From the NCBI GenBank assembly GCA_028285445.1, contig JANQPQ010000056.1, positions 186,001 to 250,000 of the forward strand: 64,000 bases of DNA, in the 5' to 3' direction. Position numbers and translations under genes: made by a program. Below are positions 51,895-60,060 of this stretch, piece by piece. Numbering within the stretch: position 1 is the stretch's first letter; every line of letters begins with the position of its first letter. The notes under the pieces were generated by a model. The model was given only the letters and a program-made list of their open reading frames with translations. It did not search any database and was not told the DNA's origin. Source of the stretch: Cyclobacteriaceae bacterium (GTDB lineage: Bacteria > Bacteroidota > Bacteroidia > Cytophagales > Cyclobacteriaceae).

Positions 51895-51960
51895 CGCCCT
51901 GTAAAATTACCAAGCGGAGCACTGCAGGTTAGATTTCCGCATAATGACCAATCCAGACCT

Positions 51961-52353
51961 ATGAACTTCGACAGAACAGGCTTCATCCTTTACACCCTTG
52001 CTTACCAGGAATGCGTGGAATTTTATCGTGACACGCTTGAACTGACTGTCATGTTTACGGCTCAAGGTTTGACTTGCTTTGAATTTGGCAATGCTTACCT
52101 TATGGTTGAATTTGATGATGAGTTCAATGGCCTGCAATCTGAAGCAGAGCGAATAAAAACTTGTTTGCGCATGAATGTTTCAAATGTTAAGGAGCTGGCT
52201 GATCTTTTGGCCAACAAAGGTGTTGCCGTAGACTACCAGGAGCATGAATGGGGAACGGTTGCCAAGTTCTACGACCCCGATGGCAATCTTTGCGCATTTA
52301 AGGATAGTGAGAAGTTCGAAAAGCAAATAGTAGATTACAAAGCAATTAGATAG
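51961..52353 (+). CDS. VOC-family (glyoxalase-like) protein
   Basis: A 130-residue protein of the VOC fold: FILYTLAYQECVEFYRDTLELTV, TCFEFGNAYLMVEFDD and AKFYDPDGNLCAFKD. The metal ligands of true glyoxalase I are only partly kept, so it may be a binding or resistance protein. It is followed after 16 bases by the gamma-glutamylcyclotransferase-like gene. Confidence 0.86.
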   Translation: MNFDRTGFILYTLAYQECVEFYRDTLELTVMFTAQGLTCFEFGNAYLMVEFDDEFNGLQSEAERIKTCLRMNVSNVKELADLLANKGVAVDYQEHEWGTVAKFYDPDGNLCAFKDSEKFEKQIVDYKAIR

Positions 52354-52369
52354 ACTTTTAAACTGAAGT

Positions 52370-52795
52370 ATGGAAGTATTCTTTTACGGTTTATTCATGG
52401 ACCAGGCCATTCTCGAAAAGAATGGTGTTAAGCCTTCAAACCCTCGTAACGGCTACCTGGAGAATTTTACATTGAAAATTGGCAACCGCGCATCTCTAAT
52501 TGCAAGTGAGAATGAAACAGCTTACGGAGTTCTTATGACTGTAGATGAACAGGCCATTAAGGGCCTTTATGCTGAGGCCAGTGTCGCCGATTATATTCCG
52601 GAATTGGTTACCGTGATTACAGAAAACGGCGAGGTTGTGGAAGCCACCTGTTACAATTTACCATTGGAACTCCTAACAGGCACCAATGCATCCTATGCTG
52701 CTTCTTTGCATCAGCTCGCTTCCCAGCTCGATTTCCCTCAAGACTATTTGGATAAGATTAAGGAGATGTCTGGCCCAACAACAGACGAGATTTAG
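52370..52795 (+). CDS. Gamma-glutamylcyclotransferase-like (AIG2-like) protein
   Basis: A 141-residue protein with the family start FFYGLFMDQAIL (the YGxL loop), NRASLIASENETAYGVLMTV and ATCYNL. A general-acid Glu at the usual place is not certain. If active, it would release 5-oxoproline from gamma-glutamyl compounds. Confidence 0.75.
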   Translation: MEVFFYGLFMDQAILEKNGVKPSNPRNGYLENFTLKIGNRASLIASENETAYGVLMTVDEQAIKGLYAEASVADYIPELVTVITENGEVVEATCYNLPLELLTGTNASYAASLHQLASQLDFPQDYLDKIKEMSGPTTDEI

Positions 52796-52834
52796 AGTAT
52801 CTATACCGAAACAAATGCATTGTACAATAACAAC

Positions 52835-53269
52835 ATGAAAACACTACTGCTCTCTTTAACCTTCTCGTTAGGAATTTTACCCCTTTCAGCACAACAGCTG
52901 ACAAAAGATATTTTCCTCGGTTCATGGGAAGTGGTAGATTCGCAATTGATTCCTGAAATGAGTAAAGAACTAGACGACGAAGGAAAGAAAATGATGGATC
53001 AAATGCGTGAAGGCTTCATAGGTACCGTTTTCAATTTTAAGGAAAACAACGAGTTCACAGTCCAGTTCCCCAAGGATGTTCCGGAGTTTATGAAAGAACT
53101 TGAATTCATCAACAATACGAAATGGAAGATTGAAGATGGCCGTAAGATAGCTATTGGTAGTGAGGAGGATAGATACTCACTTATGGGTATTTTCGTTGGT
53201 GTCAAAGAATCTAAAAAATTCTTCGTCCTCGATGATTCTCCCTTCATTCTTCAGGTAAGTAAAAAATGA
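52835..53269 (+). CDS. Secreted protein of unknown function (lipocalin-like)
   Basis: The ATG at 52835 gives a clean signal peptide (MKTLLLSLTFSLGILPLSA); the TTG at 52820 adds only polar residues. The 144-residue product has LGSWEVVDSQL, TVFNFKENNEFTVQFP and KWKIEDGRKIAI, the outline of lipocalin-like small secreted domains. No function is known. Confidence 0.7.
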   Translation: MKTLLLSLTFSLGILPLSAQQLTKDIFLGSWEVVDSQLIPEMSKELDDEGKKMMDQMREGFIGTVFNFKENNEFTVQFPKDVPEFMKELEFINNTKWKIEDGRKIAIGSEEDRYSLMGIFVGVKESKKFFVLDDSPFILQVSKK

Positions 53270-53287
53270 TTGCCAGCATCCTGAGCT

Positions 53288-53437
53288 ATGTCACACAAAA
53301 AGAAAGGGCAACTAACTACTTTTCCAGAACGATGGAAGCATTTGGGTGCTTACTGGAAAAAGTACTTCCGGAGACGGGAAAGATTGGCAGAAAAGAAGTT
53401 GATGAAGGAAGAAGGGAAAGATAGCACTGATTACTAA
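53288..53437 (+). CDS. Small basic conserved protein (49 residues)
   Basis: A frame of 49 codons with an ATG at 53288 and TAA at 53435-53437 reads MSHKKKGQLTTFPERW and continues HLGAYWKKYFRRRERLAEKK. Small basic proteins of this pattern (KKKGQLT at the start, then a Lys/Arg-rich helix) are frequent in Bacteroidota as far as I recall. It sits neatly between two genes, 19 bases from each. The function is unknown. Confidence 0.65.
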   Translation: MSHKKKGQLTTFPERWKHLGAYWKKYFRRRERLAEKKLMKEEGKDSTDY

Positions 53438-53456
53438 TCTCAAGACGCTACCAATT

Positions 53457-53942
53457 ATGAATATTGAATTCACTCGGCTTTCGCAGGTCAATAAGTCAGA
53501 CATCATTGAATTAATGAACAACCAGTTGGTAAGACGACAAATGCCATTGCTAACTGGCGACTTTACCGAAGAAGATTGTGATAAATTCATTGCTTCCAAG
53601 GAAGTAATGTGGAACGAGCAGGGTTATGGCCCCTGGGCATTTGTTATTGACGGCAAATTTGCCGGCTGGGGTGGGTTACAACCTGAAGAAGATGAAGTTG
53701 ACCTTGCTTTGGTTTTGCATCCAGATCACTGGGGCGTTGGTAAGGTTTTATATAAAGAGATAATAAATAAAGCCTTCAATGAAATGGGCTTTGAATCAGT
53801 CACCGTATTGTTCCCTCCCACCCGAACCAGAATTCAGGGCCTGTTAAGACTGGGCTTTAAGGAAGACAAAGTACTTGAAGTTGGAGATGAGCAATTCATA
53901 ATGTATCGCTTAGTTAATGAAAAGACACTACGAACTCAGTAA
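53457..53942 (+). CDS. GNAT-family N-acetyltransferase
   Basis: A 161-residue acetyltransferase: GYGPWAFVIDGKFAGWGGLQPE, VDLALVLHPDHWGVGKVLYKEI (acetyl-CoA loop in the form GVGK) and FESVTVLFPPTRTRIQGLLRLGF. It is close to the RimJ/RimL-like subgroup. The substrate is unknown. The end overlaps the next gene start by 26 bases. Confidence 0.87.
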   Translation: MNIEFTRLSQVNKSDIIELMNNQLVRRQMPLLTGDFTEEDCDKFIASKEVMWNEQGYGPWAFVIDGKFAGWGGLQPEEDEVDLALVLHPDHWGVGKVLYKEIINKAFNEMGFESVTVLFPPTRTRIQGLLRLGFKEDKVLEVGDEQFIMYRLVNEKTLRTQ

Positions 53943-55311
53943 GCTACTTATCTGCTCGTTACTAACTGCATTTGCCTTTAGTGGCGAGGCACAAAACATT
54001 CACAGAACTGCCTGCAGTGGTAATTTACAAAGGCTGGATAGCATGCTACAGCATAATGATCTTCATGTGCCAGACTTTCGCGGCAGATCTCTTTTGCATT
54101 GGGCAGTGGGCTGCAGGCAAATGGAAGTCTTCAAATATTTAGTCAACAAGGGGATTGATATCAATAGGCCTGACAGAGACGGCTTCACTCCTCTTTACGT
54201 GGCGGTTCAGTTTAATAATGAAAACTACCTGGACACGCTTGTTACTCTTCAAAAAGATGAAAAGTGGAAGACACAACAAGGTGGTTCTCTAATAGGGCGT
54301 GCTGTTTTGAATCGCAACCTTTCAATGGTACAAAACCTTGTTTCCAGGGGCCTAGCGATTGATGTAACAAATGAAAGAGGCAGTACACCACTTGAAATAG
54401 CCCTTCGTATTGACGATGAAGAAATTGCTGATTGGTTAATCTCCAATGGTGCCGACGAGAGCCGTGTTCGCAAAACCGAAATGACAGGCCTCTATATGGG
54501 GCAAACAAGTCCTGGCCTTACTGCGCAGATGTTTGCTCCCAACTTTATTTCTACTGAAGAGCATGAGTTCGGCGCAGTATTCAATGCTACCGGAGATGAA
54601 TTCTACTATGGTGTTGACCTTGGAGGAAGACCAGAAATACGGTATACCCAACTTGTAGATGGCACCTGGAGTCAGCCTATCAAACTGCTTACCCATGAGC
54701 AATACAGCTACAACGACCCCTTTCTGTCTCCGGATGAAAGTAGATTGTACTTCATCTCCAAGAGAGCACTGGATGGAATTGGCGATCCCAAGGATGTAGA
54801 CATATGGTATGTTGAAAAAGAAGGTGATGGCTGGTCTCAGCCGATTAACGCGGGGCCAAACATCAATACCCCCGGCGACGAATACTACATCTCCTTTACC
54901 AACGATGGCACAATGTATTACGCATCAGATGCAAAAGCCCGTGAAGACACGGCCCGCACCGACCACGATATCTATTACTCAAAATTTGTAAATCAAGAGT
55001 TTCAGCCTGCAGTGTCTTTGGGAGATTCCATCAACACGGAACATTATGAAGCGGATGTCTTTGTAGCCCCAGATGAATCTTATTTGATATTCTGTGCCAC
55101 CCGACCAGAAGGACTTGGCTTCGGCGACCTCTATATAAGCTTTAAAAATACAGATGGGTCGTGGTCACGAGCCGTCAATATGGGCGATTCCGTAAACACA
55201 GACCTTCATGAGCTTTGCCCCTTTGTAACCGCCGATGGCAAGTATCTCATCTATACTAGTAATGGCGATATTTACTGGATCAGCGCCGAGATAATTGATA
55301 AGTTTCGGTAG
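53917..55311 (+). CDS. Secreted ankyrin-repeat and PD40-propeller fusion
   Basis: A 464-residue protein with a signal peptide (about 1-25). Ankyrin repeats occupy residues 30-185 (RGRSLLHWAVGCRQMEVFKYLVNKGIDI, DGFTPLYVAV, RGSTPLEIALRIDDEEIADWLISNGAD). A PD40 beta-propeller then fills 200-460 (FLSPDESRLYFISKRA, GDEYYISFTNDGTMYYASDA, TADGKYLIYTSNG). Both parts bind proteins, and the joint form is unusual. Its start lies within the end of the GNAT gene, so the two are coupled. Confidence 0.85.
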   Translation: MKRHYELSKLLICSLLTAFAFSGEAQNIHRTACSGNLQRLDSMLQHNDLHVPDFRGRSLLHWAVGCRQMEVFKYLVNKGIDINRPDRDGFTPLYVAVQFNNENYLDTLVTLQKDEKWKTQQGGSLIGRAVLNRNLSMVQNLVSRGLAIDVTNERGSTPLEIALRIDDEEIADWLISNGADESRVRKTEMTGLYMGQTSPGLTAQMFAPNFISTEEHEFGAVFNATGDEFYYGVDLGGRPEIRYTQLVDGTWSQPIKLLTHEQYSYNDPFLSPDESRLYFISKRALDGIGDPKDVDIWYVEKEGDGWSQPINAGPNINTPGDEYYISFTNDGTMYYASDAKAREDTARTDHDIYYSKFVNQEFQPAVSLGDSINTEHYEADVFVAPDESYLIFCATRPEGLGFGDLYISFKNTDGSWSRAVNMGDSVNTDLHELCPFVTADGKYLIYTSNGDIYWISAEIIDKFR

Positions 55312-55356
55312 GAAAATACAGCAGAGAAGTACTAAAGTTTAAGCCCCTACTAAGAC

Positions 55357-56277
55357 TTGCAGCATTTCAAAACTATATCAGCATATTGTGAGGGGATCAA
55401 TATTAGTCCTCCCAACCACGCCCACTTTGACATCCGAAGTTTTGAAGACAACATGGCAACGGTACACCATCAAATGCCCGCATTTAGGCATGAATTCTAT
55501 GCCATAGCCATTAAGGCTGATGGTGAGGGCAAGGCAGTTACTGGCCATTTCTCAGATTTTCCAGAGGGCACATCTTTGTTCTTCAACACTCCTTTTCAGC
55601 TTATATCCTGGGATATTGTCCCAAACTGGAAAGGCTACTACATTATTTTCAGCCAGGATTTTGTTTCTCAATCTAAGGTTCTCACTCAAATCCTCGATTT
55701 GTTTCCATTTCTGAAAATAGACAAGTCCATTCCCTTTAATATTCCAAAGACCCGATTAACAAACATACTAGCCATTTATGAAAGCATCTGGCAGGAATAC
55801 AATGGCGATGCCCACGATAAGTTTCAATTAATAGAAGCACAGGTATTTCTTCTGTTGGCACATGTGAAACGACTTTTTGAAGACCAGGTAGATAGCGAAC
55901 TGGCTGCAAAAAGTCTGAAGGCAGCAGACCTAAAGCTGCTATCGAGATATCAGACCCTCATCCAGACGAGCTTTTACCCTGATGCATCGCCGGAAACACC
56001 TGCCAACCTGCATTCAACCAGCTACTATGCCGAAAAATTAAGCGTTCATCCAAATCACCTCAATGCTGTCGTAAAAGGTATCACTGGTCTCACCGCCCTC
56101 AATCATATACACAATCACCTGCTTTCAATTTCAAAATCTTACCTGGCACAAACAGACTGGAGTATCAAGGAAATAGCCTACGCGCTTCACTTTGACAACC
56201 CTAATAATTTCAGTGCTTTCTTCAAGAAAAACTCTGGATTTACCCCGGTAGAATATCGCCAAGGGGCCAACGTTTGA
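55357..56277 (+). CDS. AraC-family transcription regulator
   Basis: A 306-residue regulator with a TTG start; the head (HFKTISAYCEGINISPPNHAHFDIRSFE) is typical of this subgroup. An N-terminal cupin-like sensing domain (30-165) is followed by two HTH motifs (about 215-300; SYYAEKLSVHPNHLNAVVK and SIKEIAYALHFDNPNNFSAFFKKNSGF). It should control the three genes downstream (two NTF2-like and one hydrolase), which run in the same direction. Confidence 0.88.
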   Translation: MQHFKTISAYCEGINISPPNHAHFDIRSFEDNMATVHHQMPAFRHEFYAIAIKADGEGKAVTGHFSDFPEGTSLFFNTPFQLISWDIVPNWKGYYIIFSQDFVSQSKVLTQILDLFPFLKIDKSIPFNIPKTRLTNILAIYESIWQEYNGDAHDKFQLIEAQVFLLLAHVKRLFEDQVDSELAAKSLKAADLKLLSRYQTLIQTSFYPDASPETPANLHSTSYYAEKLSVHPNHLNAVVKGITGLTALNHIHNHLLSISKSYLAQTDWSIKEIAYALHFDNPNNFSAFFKKNSGFTPVEYRQGANV

Positions 56278-56358
56278 AATCCATACTTCTTCATTTGAAA
56301 TCCTAAGCCTCCTGAGATAGGAAACGCAGAGCTTTGTATTGAACAACAATTTAAAGCT

Positions 56359-56856
56359 ATGCGATCTATAGTAATTCTTATCATCACCCTGATATCCATA
56401 AACTTAAATGCACAAAGCATGAAGAATCCTGAACAAACTGTTACTAATCTATTTGTGGCAACAGACCAGCGAGACTGGGATCAAGTTGCGAAAATATTCC
56501 ACCACGAAGTGCTGTTAGACTATTCATCAATGAATGGAAACCCAGCAGCGAAACTAAGTCCGGAACAGATTGTCGCCGCCTGGAAAGGTATCCTTCCCGG
56601 ATTTGAGAGCACTCATCATCAAGTAGGAAACTTCATCTCATCAATAGATGGAGACAAAGCGGAAGCCTTCTGCTATGGTACCGCCAGTCACTATTTGCCT
56701 GATGAGAATGGCAACCTATGGTTGGTGGTGGGGAGTTATAATTTCGAATTAGTTGAAGTTGAAAACACATGGAAGATTTCTACAATGAAATTCAACTTCA
56801 AGTACCAGGATGGAAACACCGCCTTGCCTGAGAAAGCAATAAACAACAGTAAGTAG
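56359..56856 (+). CDS. Secreted SnoaL-like (NTF2-fold) protein
   Basis: A 165-residue protein with a short signal peptide (about 1-19). The SnoaL-like domain has VTNLFVATDQRDWDQVAKIFHHEVLLDYSS and AEAFCYGTASHYLP, with Asp and His in the cavity positions seen in SnoaL enzymes. It is six bases from the next, related gene. Confidence 0.82.
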   Translation: MRSIVILIITLISINLNAQSMKNPEQTVTNLFVATDQRDWDQVAKIFHHEVLLDYSSMNGNPAAKLSPEQIVAAWKGILPGFESTHHQVGNFISSIDGDKAEAFCYGTASHYLPDENGNLWLVVGSYNFELVEVENTWKISTMKFNFKYQDGNTALPEKAINNSK

Positions 56857-56862
56857 CTATCT

Positions 56863-57381
56863 ATGAAATTATTTGCCCTATTGGTACCGGTACTACTGAT
56901 TAGTTGTAGCGGTGAAAACGAAAAGCTGAAAGAATTGAAGGTCGAAACAGAAATAAGAATGACAATCGCAGAAAAAAATAAACACGCAGTAAAGGCTTTC
57001 TTCCAGGCCTTGGAAAACGAAAATGTGGAAGCGTTGGTGGCACTATTCGCTAATGATGCCAGGCATATCAATCCCTATGCCTCGGGATTATTCCCGGAAG
57101 GGGCCAACGGCAAAGAAGAGATTAGGAATTATTGGACACCAGTATTTCCAAATTTTGATGGGATGACATTCCCTATTGATGAGCTCTATGCTATGGAGGA
57201 CCCCAACATGGTATTCGTGAAATACAAGGGCCAGATCAAACTAAAGAATGGTGGTCTTTATGAAAATGACTATTACTCAACCTTCAAGTTTGACAACCGG
57301 GGACTGATAACTGAATACGTTGAGATTTTCAATCCTATTGTCGCTGCACGTGGCTTTGGGCTCATTGATCAAATACAATAA
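56863..57381 (+). CDS. SnoaL-like lipoprotein
   Basis: A 172-residue lipoprotein with a leader ending in LLISC. The domain (about 40-165) has AFFQALENENVEALVALFANDARHINPYASGLFP and a terminal strand TEYVEIFNPI. It is related in fold to the gene before it, with little sequence identity. It shares the transcript with the hydrolase 13 bases downstream. Confidence 0.84.
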   Translation: MKLFALLVPVLLISCSGENEKLKELKVETEIRMTIAEKNKHAVKAFFQALENENVEALVALFANDARHINPYASGLFPEGANGKEEIRNYWTPVFPNFDGMTFPIDELYAMEDPNMVFVKYKGQIKLKNGGLYENDYYSTFKFDNRGLITEYVEIFNPIVAARGFGLIDQIQ

Positions 57382-57394
57382 AATCTATTTAAAC

Positions 57395-58420
57395 ATGAAA
57401 AAGATAGCAATTACTATAATCGGAGCAGTCACGGTATTTGGCTGTGCTCCAGAGCAAAAAGATTCAAATGAAGTACAATCATCATCACCAACAAATTCAA
57501 ATCAAGTACAAATGAAAACAGTAAATTTTGAGAGTGAGGGCGCCAAACTCGTGGGCAACCTTTATTATCCTAGCAATTACGACCAGGCTCAGTCCTATCC
57601 AGCCATAGTTGTATCCGGAAGCTGGACCACGGTAAAAGAACAAATGGCGGGCCTTTATGCCAACAAACTGGCCAATGAAGGCTTCATTACCCTGGCATTT
57701 GATTTCAGAAATTTTGGTGAAAGTGAAGGAGAGCCCAGGTTTTATGAAAGCCCGGGGTTAAAGAAAGTTGACGTTAAGAATGCTGTAACATTTCTTGAGA
57801 GTTTACCTGAAGTGGATAACGACAAGATTGGCGCCTTCGGAGTTTGTGCCGGAGCAATGTATACTTTGATGGCAGCATCTGAAGACAACAGAATTAAATC
57901 CGTAGTTACCACAGCATCCTGGTTACATGACGCCGAAGCTGTAAAGTTGTTTTATGGTGGTGAAGAAGGTGTAAATGCAAGAATTCAGGCGGCTAAGGAG
58001 GCTAAGAAAGAATATGCCGAAAATGGAGTGGTTCAATATATTCCTTCCATTTCTACCGAAGATCAATCAGCAGCTATGTATGGCGCCTTTGACTATTACC
58101 TGAATCCTGAAAGGGGTGCAATACCACAATGGAGCGATGACAAATTTGCGGTAATGTCATGGGAAGATTGGCTCACCACCGACCCTATGCCTTCTGCAGC
58201 TAACTTGACCTCCCCCACTTTGATGATCCATTCTGATGGAGCAGTTCTTCCTCAATACACCAGGAATTACTTTGATCAGATTGCTACTGCAGACAAAAAG
58301 CTGCACTGGATGGAGACTGAACTAGAAACACCTTTTCACCAATTCAGTTACTATGATCAAGCCGTGGAGGTTAATGAATCGGTAGCTGAAGCCAGCAAGT
58401 GGTTTCAGGAGAAAATGTAA
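57395..58420 (+). CDS. Alpha/beta hydrolase lipoprotein (dienelactone-hydrolase-like)
   Basis: The ATG at 57395 gives a leader ending in VFGC; the longer frame from 57320 overlaps the previous gene. The 341-residue product has YPAIVVSGSWTTVKEQ, LAFDFRNFGESEGEP, a nucleophile elbow GVCAGAMYT in which Cys stands where Ser is usual, an acidic residue in MIHSDGAVLP and His in TPFHQFSYY. A Cys nucleophile fits dienelactone-type hydrolases. With two SnoaL-like partners it may process a small cyclic compound. Confidence 0.85.
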   Translation: MKKIAITIIGAVTVFGCAPEQKDSNEVQSSSPTNSNQVQMKTVNFESEGAKLVGNLYYPSNYDQAQSYPAIVVSGSWTTVKEQMAGLYANKLANEGFITLAFDFRNFGESEGEPRFYESPGLKKVDVKNAVTFLESLPEVDNDKIGAFGVCAGAMYTLMAASEDNRIKSVVTTASWLHDAEAVKLFYGGEEGVNARIQAAKEAKKEYAENGVVQYIPSISTEDQSAAMYGAFDYYLNPERGAIPQWSDDKFAVMSWEDWLTTDPMPSAANLTSPTLMIHSDGAVLPQYTRNYFDQIATADKKLHWMETELETPFHQFSYYDQAVEVNESVAEASKWFQEKM

Positions 58421-58449
58421 AGTGCAGCCCCAATGTTAATAGATAACTC

Positions 58450-58481
58450 AAACTGCCGGGTGGAGAGACATCTGGCAGTTT
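58450..58481 (+). terminator. Intrinsic terminator after the hydrolase operon
   Basis: AAACTGCC (58450-58457) pairs with GGCAGTTT (58474-58481), followed by TCTATTT. It lies 30 bases after the hydrolase stop and closes the transcript of the AraC/SnoaL/hydrolase cluster. Confidence 0.7.
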
Positions 58482-58507
58482 TCTATTTATATTAGTACTC
58501 AAAACCC

Positions 58508-58873
58508 ATGACCACAACACCCGAACACGATGAGCGAATGGCCAAATTGACCTTCGCCTCGGTATACCCCCATTATATAACTAAAGTAGAAAGTAAAGGC
58601 CGAACAAAAGCAGAGTTGCTCGAGGTGATCGAGTGGCTTACGGGTTATAACGAAAACCAACTTCAGCAACTAATTGACGAAAAAGCTACCTTCGAAACCT
58701 TTTTCGCCAGCGCTAAGCTAAACCCCAACGCCAACCTGATCACCGGAGTAATATGCGGATACCGAATTGAGGATATTCAAACACCACTAACCAGACAAGC
58801 AAGATATCTTGATAAGCTAGTTGATGAATTGGCCAAGGGGAGGAAAATGGAGAAGATAATGCGCGAGGGCTGA
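58508..58873 (+). CDS. DUF2200 family protein
   Basis: A 121-residue protein matching the DUF2200 pattern: FASVYPHYITKVESKGRTKAELLEVIEWLTGYN and AKLNPNANLITGVICGYRIEDI. The family is widespread and without known function. It is soluble, with no signal peptide. Confidence 0.88.
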   Translation: MTTTPEHDERMAKLTFASVYPHYITKVESKGRTKAELLEVIEWLTGYNENQLQQLIDEKATFETFFASAKLNPNANLITGVICGYRIEDIQTPLTRQARYLDKLVDELAKGRKMEKIMREG

Positions 58874-58897
58874 GTTTCTCCAATCTATTGTATCTGA

Positions 58898-59533
58898 TTG
58901 AAATACCTGAAACCAACATATTATTTCGACTTTGAAAGTGAAATCATTCAGCAACTTATAGCTGAGTTCGACAATGAATTGATATCATCCAAGGACAAGA
59001 CCATTGGTCTCTACCAGAAAGTCAGGGATGGCTGGAGATACGATCCATATAACATCAGTTTTTCCGAAGAGAACTACCGCGCCAGTGCTCTGGCGCAAAA
59101 ATCTACCGGAAACTGTATTGAGAAGTCCATTATTCTTATAACCGGCTTGCGTGGCCTGGGAATACCAGCCAGGCTGCATTTGGGTAAAGTCAAAAATCAC
59201 ATAGCCGTAGAAAGGCTTACGGAAAGGTTTGGGTCTAATGAGCTTACACCACACGGGATGGTTAGCACTCAGCTCAATAGTAAATGGCTCAAGCTCTCCC
59301 CTGCTTTTAACAAATCTCTTTGTGAAAAATTCAATGTTGAGCCACTTGAATTCGATGGGGAAACTGACTCCTATCTTCAAGCCTACAACAATGAAGGAAG
59401 TGTTTTTATGGAATACTTAGATGATTATGGGTTCTTTGACGATGTGCCGCTGGATTTTTTGAGAAAGAACTTGCGAGAGCATTATCCCTCCATATTTAAT
59501 ACTGGTGAGGATGTGACAGAATTTAAGTTGTAG
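58898..59533 (+). CDS. Transglutaminase-like domain protein
   Basis: A 211-residue protein with a TTG start. The papain-like triad is suggested by Cys in STGNCIEKSIIL (about 71), His in LTPHGMVSTQLNSKW and an acidic or Asn residue in LSPAFNKS, as in transglutaminase-like (DUF/TGc) proteins. It should be a peptide- or isopeptide-cleaving or linking enzyme. No signal peptide is seen, so it is cytoplasmic. Confidence 0.8.
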   Translation: MKYLKPTYYFDFESEIIQQLIAEFDNELISSKDKTIGLYQKVRDGWRYDPYNISFSEENYRASALAQKSTGNCIEKSIILITGLRGLGIPARLHLGKVKNHIAVERLTERFGSNELTPHGMVSTQLNSKWLKLSPAFNKSLCEKFNVEPLEFDGETDSYLQAYNNEGSVFMEYLDDYGFFDDVPLDFLRKNLREHYPSIFNTGEDVTEFKL

Positions 59534-59559
59534 GAAAAGTCGCAGACCTAAAAAAGTAT

Positions 59560-60042
59560 ATGCAGGGGTTTAGCGCGAAACTAGAAATCATTGACGGCAA
59601 TCCCTTCGTGCATTTACCACCTAGTATCCTCGAAGCAATTTTCTCTGATGCCGGCAAAACTAAAGGGGCAATACCAGTTAAGGGAAGGGTAAACTCCAAA
59701 CCATTCCGGCAGACCCTAATGAAATATAGTGGACATTGGCGGCTCTACATAAACATGCAAATGCTGAAAGATTCTCCCCGGCGGATTGGCGAGCTTATCG
59801 AGATAGAAATACTATATGACAAAAGCGACAGATCAATCGAGCCGCACCACAAATTCATTTCAGCGCTTGAGAGTAATGCCAGAGCCCGCCAGGTATTTGA
59901 GCAATTGTCTCCCTCACGACGAAAGGAAATTGTACGTTACATCACTAATCTAAAATTGGAAGAAAGTGTTGAGAGAAATGTTAAGAAGGCAATCGATTTT
60001 CTACTTGGTAAAGGCCGGTTTGTTGGGCGAGATAAGCCCTAG
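59560..60042 (+). CDS. YdeI/OmpD-associated family protein (DUF1905)
   Basis: A 160-residue protein: the N-terminal DUF1905 domain (about 3-90; FSAKLEIIDGNPFVHLPPSILEAIF, KGAIPVKGRVNSKPFRQTLM) is followed by a helical YdeI-type tail (ALESNARARQVFEQLSPSRRKEIVRYI). The biochemical role is unknown. It is convergent with the transporter operon. Confidence 0.88.
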   Translation: MQGFSAKLEIIDGNPFVHLPPSILEAIFSDAGKTKGAIPVKGRVNSKPFRQTLMKYSGHWRLYINMQMLKDSPRRIGELIEIEILYDKSDRSIEPHHKFISALESNARARQVFEQLSPSRRKEIVRYITNLKLEESVERNVKKAIDFLLGKGRFVGRDKP

Positions 60043-60060
60043 CATTAAATGCCTCCGGCC

